A DNA stretch of 6,555 bases, taken from contig CAMAMD010000075.1 of the NCBI GenBank assembly GCA_945836785.1, positions 1-6,555 on the forward strand, given 5' to 3'. Positions 6,544-6,555 of this stretch are shown piece after piece; position 1 is the first letter of the stretch; each line of letters starts with the position of its first letter. The notes under the pieces were generated by a model that made no database searches, was not told the DNA's origin, and saw only the letters and a list, made by a program, of their open reading frames with translations. A program made the position numbers and the translations under genes. Origin of the DNA: an uncultured Clostridium sp. Lineage in GTDB: Bacteria > Bacillota_A > Clostridia > Lachnospirales > Lachnospiraceae.

Positions 6544-6549
6544 ATTATA
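6544..6549 (-). promoter_or_regulatory. Possible -10 box for the metallophosphoesterase gene
   Basis: The minus strand reads TATAAT, the exact -10 consensus, 63 bases before the ATG at 6480. The matching -35 box would lie just outside the window, and the region is AT-rich with other similar hexamers (for example 6535-6530). The call is therefore tentative. Confidence 0.35.
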
Positions 6550-6555
6550 TAATAT

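Overview
All five genes in this window lie on the minus strand, so transcription runs from high to low coordinates. The sequence is AT-leaning, with short intergenic gaps and Gram-positive-type ribosome binding sites. A truncated-type MetH and a membrane-anchored YkuD L,D-transpeptidase together suggest a Clostridia-like Firmicute. The Lachnospiraceae are a reasonable guess, but no marker here fixes the taxon.

In transcription order: (1) 6480-5578 is a membrane-anchored calcineurin-like metallophosphoesterase of the YkuE/YaeI type. (2) 5492-3870 is a membrane-anchored L,D-transpeptidase with a YkuD catalytic domain and an unusual 15-bp-periodic, charged cytoplasmic tail. (3) 3825-3010 is a trimeric-type, 6-oxopurine-specific purine nucleoside phosphorylase. 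(4) 2980-536 is a cobalamin-dependent methionine synthase that ends after its B12 domain and lacks the AdoMet reactivation domain. (5) 485-1 is the acetolactate synthase regulatory subunit, running off the left edge a few codons before its expected end.

Two good sigma-A-type promoters divide the co-directional run into probable transcription units. TTGAAA-N17-TATGAT (5561-5533) should start an ldt-punA-metH unit with gaps of only 44 and 29 bp. TTGACA-N17-TAAAAT (553-525) overlaps the 3' end of metH and should start the branched-chain amino acid unit beginning with ilvN. A consensus -10 box near the right edge probably belongs to the phosphoesterase. I see no convincing intrinsic terminator between any of these genes, so read-through is possible. 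No S-box, T-box or cobalamin riboswitch fits in the gaps before metH or ilvN.

The genes are mostly housekeeping: envelope maintenance, purine salvage, methionine synthesis, and valine/isoleucine control. There is no mobile element, CRISPR array, RNA gene or defence system. I do not see a new biological system. The points most worth a second look are the internal ilvN promoter, the repeat-built tail and cysteine content of the L,D-transpeptidase, and the domain truncation and Ser-to-Thr change in the methionine synthase. No intergenic stretch exceeds 85 bases.
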